A stretch of 7,669 bases of DNA, from contig DAHO01000002.1 of NCBI GenBank assembly GCA_002498455.1, positions 548 to 8,216 of the forward strand. The letters run 5' to 3'. Both the position numbers and the translations under genes were made by a program. The stretch is from Euryarchaeota archaeon UBA602 (GTDB taxonomy: Archaea > Thermoplasmatota > Poseidoniia > Poseidoniales > Thalassarchaeaceae). The notes under the pieces are model-generated. The model ran no database searches, was not told the origin of the DNA, and was given only the letters and a program-made list of their open reading frames with translations. This document shows positions 5,204-7,669 of the stretch, in pieces. Position 1 is the first letter of the stretch; every line of letters starts with the position of its first letter.

Positions 5204-6229
5204 TCAGTTCGACGGTGCTTCACCCAACTGAGATAGAAGTGTCTCAAGAATTCGAAGCAAGCCTCGAAGCGTAACTTCTGAGACACCGACCACCTTGCAG
5301 ACTTCGGATTGTGTTCGAGGGTGTCCACGGTTTTGTGCAGCCTTGTATAGCATCACACCGGCAACACCAGCGGGCTTCTTGCCTTGCCACTCCATGGATT
5401 GGCCAACACGATCCCAAAGGTAGTTGGCCTCACCGAGAACAGGTGCGGGCAAACCAAGGTCGCTGTGGAACTTGTCCAGGTACTCTGCGGGACCACTGAC
5501 GTGATGCGCATTGAGCCTACGTGCCACCAATCGAATGGTTCGCTTCAGTTCCTTTTCTCCCATGCCTTGTTCGTCAATCATGTCAAAGTTCTCTGCGATT
5601 TCCTCAATCTTTCGAGGTAGTTTCGCTTGTCGTGCTGCAAGGTAGACGCATGCAGCAGCTACACCACGGATACTTCGACCCGTGACAATGCCTTGGTCGG
5701 CCGCATGTCGGTACAGACGAGCAGCCTCCTCGACCAAAGCAGGAGGTAGGTTGCCACGGTCTCGAATGAATTGCATGGCCTTGGTTAGGTTACGCGCACG
5801 CGAGGAACGAGTTTTACTTCGCTCGTCAATCAACGCACGTCGGCGCCAATGCTTCGCATCGCTACCCCTGATTCCATGACGAGTAGCCCCCGACCCTGAG
5901 ATGTCACTACGAGAGATGGTGGTATTCAGACCCTTGTCAGACAAGGAATCGCGAATGGGTGCACCTACACGCGAACGATCTGTACCGTCGGAGTAATTGG
6001 TCCACTCTGCACCAGGGTCAATGGCGTTCTCTTCCGCTACATGGCCACATGAAGCACAGTAGGTTTCACCACGAACTTCGTCTTCATTCCACTCAGTCAT
6101 TCCACAAGCCTTGCACGGCGTGGTTTGACCCACCGTTCGGCGCTGGGATGGACGTCCCGCACCCAAGGGGGACTTTCTGTTACTGTTGTTCTTGCTCTGA
6201 CGCTCGGATTCTACTCGCTCTTTGACCAT
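5204..6229 (-). CDS. tfb: transcription initiation factor B (TFB, archaeal TFIIB homologue)
   Basis: TFB bridges TBP bound at the TATA box and RNA polymerase, and sets the start site. With the ATG at 6229 the protein is 341 aa. It has a Lys/Arg/Ser-rich N-terminal extension (1-37), then a zinc ribbon with Cys39, Cys42, Cys58 and Cys61 (CKAC...CASC). The B-reader/B-linker region follows (GAEWTNYSDG, SRVGAPIRDSLSDKGLNTTI, about 73-105), then two cyclin-like repeats (about 145-240 and 245-335) ending VGVSEVTLRGLLRIL. The start is decided by GAGGT (6242-6238), 8 nt upstream, and a TATA box at 6273-6265. The longer frame from ATG 6310 would put that TATA box inside the coding region. The 37-residue basic leader before the zinc ribbon is longer than in many archaeal TFBs. 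tRNA-Ala follows closely, and purA is divergent. Confidence 0.96.
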   Translation of the reverse strand: MVKERVESERQSKNNSNRKSPLGAGRPSQRRTVGQTTPCKACGMTEWNEDEVRGETYCASCGHVAEENAIDPGAEWTNYSDGTDRSRVGAPIRDSLSDKGLNTTISRSDISGSGATRHGIRGSDAKHWRRRALIDERSKTRSSRARNLTKAMQFIRDRGNLPPALVEEAARLYRHAADQGIVTGRSIRGVAAACVYLAARQAKLPRKIEEIAENFDMIDEQGMGEKELKRTIRLVARRLNAHHVSGPAEYLDKFHSDLGLPAPVLGEANYLWDRVGQSMEWQGKKPAGVAGVMLYKAAQNRGHPRTQSEVCKVVGVSEVTLRGLLRILETLLSQLGEAPSN

Positions 6230-6237
6230 ATTACTCA

Positions 6238-6242
6238 ACCTC
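6238..6242 (-). promoter_or_regulatory. Shine-Dalgarno site of tfb
   Basis: GAGGT on the minus strand sits 8 nt before the ATG at 6229. Together with the upstream TATA box it selects this ATG over the in-frame ATG at 6310. Confidence 0.65.
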
Positions 6243-6264
6243 GGGTTAACATCTGTATTCCGTA

Positions 6265-6273
6265 GTATATAAA
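6265..6273 (-). promoter_or_regulatory. TATA box of tfb
   Basis: TTTATATAC on the minus strand is a near-ideal archaeal TATA element. The predicted transcription start is about 26 bp downstream of its centre (near 6243), giving a leader of roughly 14 nt that just includes the GAGGT site. Confidence 0.75.
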
Positions 6274-6385
6274 CATGACGATTATCTGTTGGATATTCAG
6301 TCCCGCGCACGCATACATTCAGGGAACTTTATGCGCCCACTGCGGTAGCTCAACAATTGTCAAACATAAAGCCGGGTTTTTCGCC

Positions 6386-6394
6386 ATTTATTAG
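6386..6394 (+). promoter_or_regulatory. candidate TATA box of purA
   Basis: ATTTATTAG shares its first eight bases with the photolyase TATA element (ATTTATTAC). It would place the transcription start near 6416, about 60 nt before ATG 6477 and about 34 nt before ATG 6450. The leader would then contain the inverted repeat at 6424-6445. Confidence 0.45.
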
Positions 6395-6423
6395 TCAGAA
6401 TGTTTCTCGACTCGGCCCTAATT

Positions 6424-6445
6424 TTGCCCAATTCATCGTGGGCAA
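6424..6445. promoter_or_regulatory. inverted repeat in the purA leader
   Basis: TTGCCCA-(ATTCATCG)-TGGGCAA is a perfect 7-bp inverted repeat with an 8-nt loop. It lies downstream of the TATA candidate and ends 4 nt before the in-frame ATG at 6450. It could be a DNA operator for purine control or an RNA hairpin in the leader. No riboswitch aptamer is recognisable. Confidence 0.45.
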
Positions 6446-6476
6446 GTTCATGGAGGGTCTGCAATGCGTCTGGTTC

Positions 6477-7669
6477 ATGCCTGCCACGGTGGTGTTGGGA
6501 GCTCAATGGGGAGATGAGGGCAAAGGGAAGATGGTTGATCAATTGGCGAGTGAGGCCAGTTGGGTGGCTCGGTTCCAAGGTGGAAATAATGCGGGACACA
6601 CCATTGTCATCGGAGATCGGACATTGAAACTCAATCACCTTCCAAGCGGGATTACCTATCCAGATTGTCAGTTGGTTCTTGGAGATGGAATGGTCATCGA
6701 CCCATGGACGTTGGAAAAAGAACTTGAAGACTGGTATGCATTTGGACAAGAGCGACCTGAAGGAGTTCGACTCTGGATTAGTGAACGCGCACACGTCAAC
6801 CTCCCCTATCATCGAAGAATCGATGGAACGGATACCAAAATCGGTACCACCAAGCGTGGTATTGGCCCCACTTATGGCGACAAAATCGAGCGAGTTGGAG
6901 TCCGATTCTGTGACATTCCGTCGCGGATGTCCGACCCTGAATGGTTGGCATACACTGCAGAGCGGATGAATGCCCGTCTCGATTTGTACGGCATCAAGGA
7001 CACCGTACCATCCGATGACGACCCCGTCGGTTGGAACACAATCTCTCGGCAGGCCAGCCTGCATGGTGAAATCACCGCCCAGTCTTTGGCCCTGGATCTA
7101 TCTTGGATTTGGCAGCGCTTTGGAAAGGCGGTGGCTCCGACTGGAATCATGCTAGACATGGCACTCAAACAGGGTGAGAACATTCTGTTGGAGGGTGCAC
7201 AAGGTTGTTTGCTGGACATCGACCAAGGAACCTTCCCCTTCGTGACCTCTTCGGTCACCAGTCGGGGCAATGCGACCCATGGTGCGGGAATTCATCCCGG
7301 ACACGTCGAGAAAACCTACGGTGTGGTCAAAGCTTACACAACACGAGTGGGGGAGGGGCCTTTCCCAACAGAATTGTATGATGGCAAAGGCCTGTCTGAC
7401 TCTGATGGCAAACACATGGCCGATGTTGGGCATGAATTTGGGACAACAACCGGGCGCCCAAGGCGCTGTGGTTGGTTGGATTTGGTCGTTCTACGTCATG
7501 CACATCGCTTGAACGGATTTGATGGAGCGACCTTGACCAAGCTCGATGTCTTGGGTGGAATTCCTGAACTGAAAATTTGCATTGGTTACACCATTAATGG
7601 CGAAGCCTGTCACGATGTCCCAGCAGACATTGGCAAGTTGGCTCGATGTGAACCCGTCTACGAAACGGT
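6477..7669 (+). CDS. purA: adenylosuccinate synthetase (PurA), 3' end beyond the window
   Basis: PurA makes adenylosuccinate from IMP, aspartate and GTP, the first committed step from IMP to AMP. The 397 codons present are open without a frameshift. Signature elements are QWGDEGKGK (10-18, with the catalytic Asp and GTP loop), NNAGHT (His catalytic, about 36-41), LPSGI, LGDGMVIDP, HVNLPYH, GTTKRGIGPTYGDK, LLEGAQGCLLDIDQGTFPFVTSS, and THGAGIHPG. Later come VKAYTTRVGEGPFPTEL, EFGTTTGRPRRCGWLD and TKLDVL. It ends at CEPVYET, so roughly the last 70-75 residues are missing, including the base-binding segment. ATG 6477 is chosen because it places the P-loop at the normal distance from the N-terminus. 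ATG 6450 would add nine residues (MEGLQCVWF) that the family lacks. The only good Shine-Dalgarno match, GGAGG at 6452-6456, is 20 nt upstream, an unusual spacing. The gene is divergent from tfb. Confidence 0.95.
   Translation, partial: MPATVVLGAQWGDEGKGKMVDQLASEASWVARFQGGNNAGHTIVIGDRTLKLNHLPSGITYPDCQLVLGDGMVIDPWTLEKELEDWYAFGQERPEGVRLWISERAHVNLPYHRRIDGTDTKIGTTKRGIGPTYGDKIERVGVRFCDIPSRMSDPEWLAYTAERMNARLDLYGIKDTVPSDDDPVGWNTISRQASLHGEITAQSLALDLSWIWQRFGKAVAPTGIMLDMALKQGENILLEGAQGCLLDIDQGTFPFVTSSVTSRGNATHGAGIHPGHVEKTYGVVKAYTTRVGEGPFPTELYDGKGLSDSDGKHMADVGHEFGTTTGRPRRCGWLDLVVLRHAHRLNGFDGATLTKLDVLGGIPELKICIGYTINGEACHDVPADIGKLARCEPVYET

Larger units (their letters stand above)
6230..6476. other. divergent tfb-purA intergenic region
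   Basis: These 247 bp separate two divergently transcribed genes. They hold the tfb TATA box and Shine-Dalgarno site at the left end, and a purA TATA candidate with a leader inverted repeat at the right end. The middle (about 6300-6380) shows no gene I can support. It contains an 8-bp palindrome, ACAATTGT (6353-6360), and a TATA-like CTTTATG near 6328, neither of which is convincing alone. Confidence 0.6.

Noticed and set aside
6230..6310. Extension of TFB to the ATG at 6310
   Set aside because: The 27 added codons contain the TATA box and the Shine-Dalgarno site of the shorter form and have no family similarity.
6339..6385. tRNA-like string (TGCGGTAGCTCAAC resembles a tRNA D-arm)
   Set aside because: No matching acceptor stem, anticodon arm or TTCAAAT-type T-loop follows at the right distance.
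6360..7064. Long minus-strand open frame (234 codons) opposite purA
   Set aside because: It is antisense to the clear PurA coding sequence, has no recognisable motif, and its composition is what the complement of a coding frame gives.
1..7669. CRISPR arrays, insertion sequences, phage or plasmid genes
   Set aside because: No repeated units with spacers, transposase, integrase or terminal repeats are visible; the window reads as ordinary chromosomal sequence.

Overview
The window looks like a piece of an archaeal chromosome, most likely from a planktonic marine euryarchaeon such as Marine Group II/III (Poseidoniales-like). The evidence is a transcription initiation factor B (TFB) gene, an archaeal/eukaryal-type phenylalanyl-tRNA synthetase alpha chain, AT-rich TATA boxes about 25-40 bp ahead of start codons, and GAGGT-type Shine-Dalgarno sites. 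The group assignment is an inference from gene content and style; no taxonomic marker was searched. There are no insertion sequences, CRISPR arrays or other mobile elements, and coding density is high.

Layout. Positions 1-2992 (+ strand) form a tightly packed co-directional run. It holds the tail of a membrane protein, a soluble YbjQ/UPF0145 protein, a membrane-anchored YbjQ paralogue starting at TTG, a two-helix membrane protein ending in a zinc ribbon, and pheS. The pheS Shine-Dalgarno site lies inside a perfect 7-bp hairpin. Positions 3000-6229 (- strand) run the other way. In transcription order they hold tfb, tRNA-Ala(TGC) with encoded CCA, a cryptochrome/photolyase-family flavoprotein, and a small SnoaL/NTF2-fold protein that matches the iota-class carbonic anhydrase family (COG4337). 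This block meets pheS tail to tail with 7 bp between stop codons. From 6477 to the window edge (+ strand) lies purA (adenylosuccinate synthetase), cut off before its C-terminus and divergent from tfb across a 247-bp regulatory region.

Functionally the window mixes core information processing (TFB, PheS, tRNA-Ala) and purine synthesis (PurA) with accessory functions: light-related flavoprotein chemistry, possible bicarbonate/CO2 handling, and a poorly understood YbjQ-membrane-zinc-ribbon cluster. The items most worth a second look are the putative iota-carbonic anhydrase in an archaeon, the photolyase homologue with several altered active-site positions, the YbjQ pair with its membrane partner, and the hairpins in the pheS and purA leaders.
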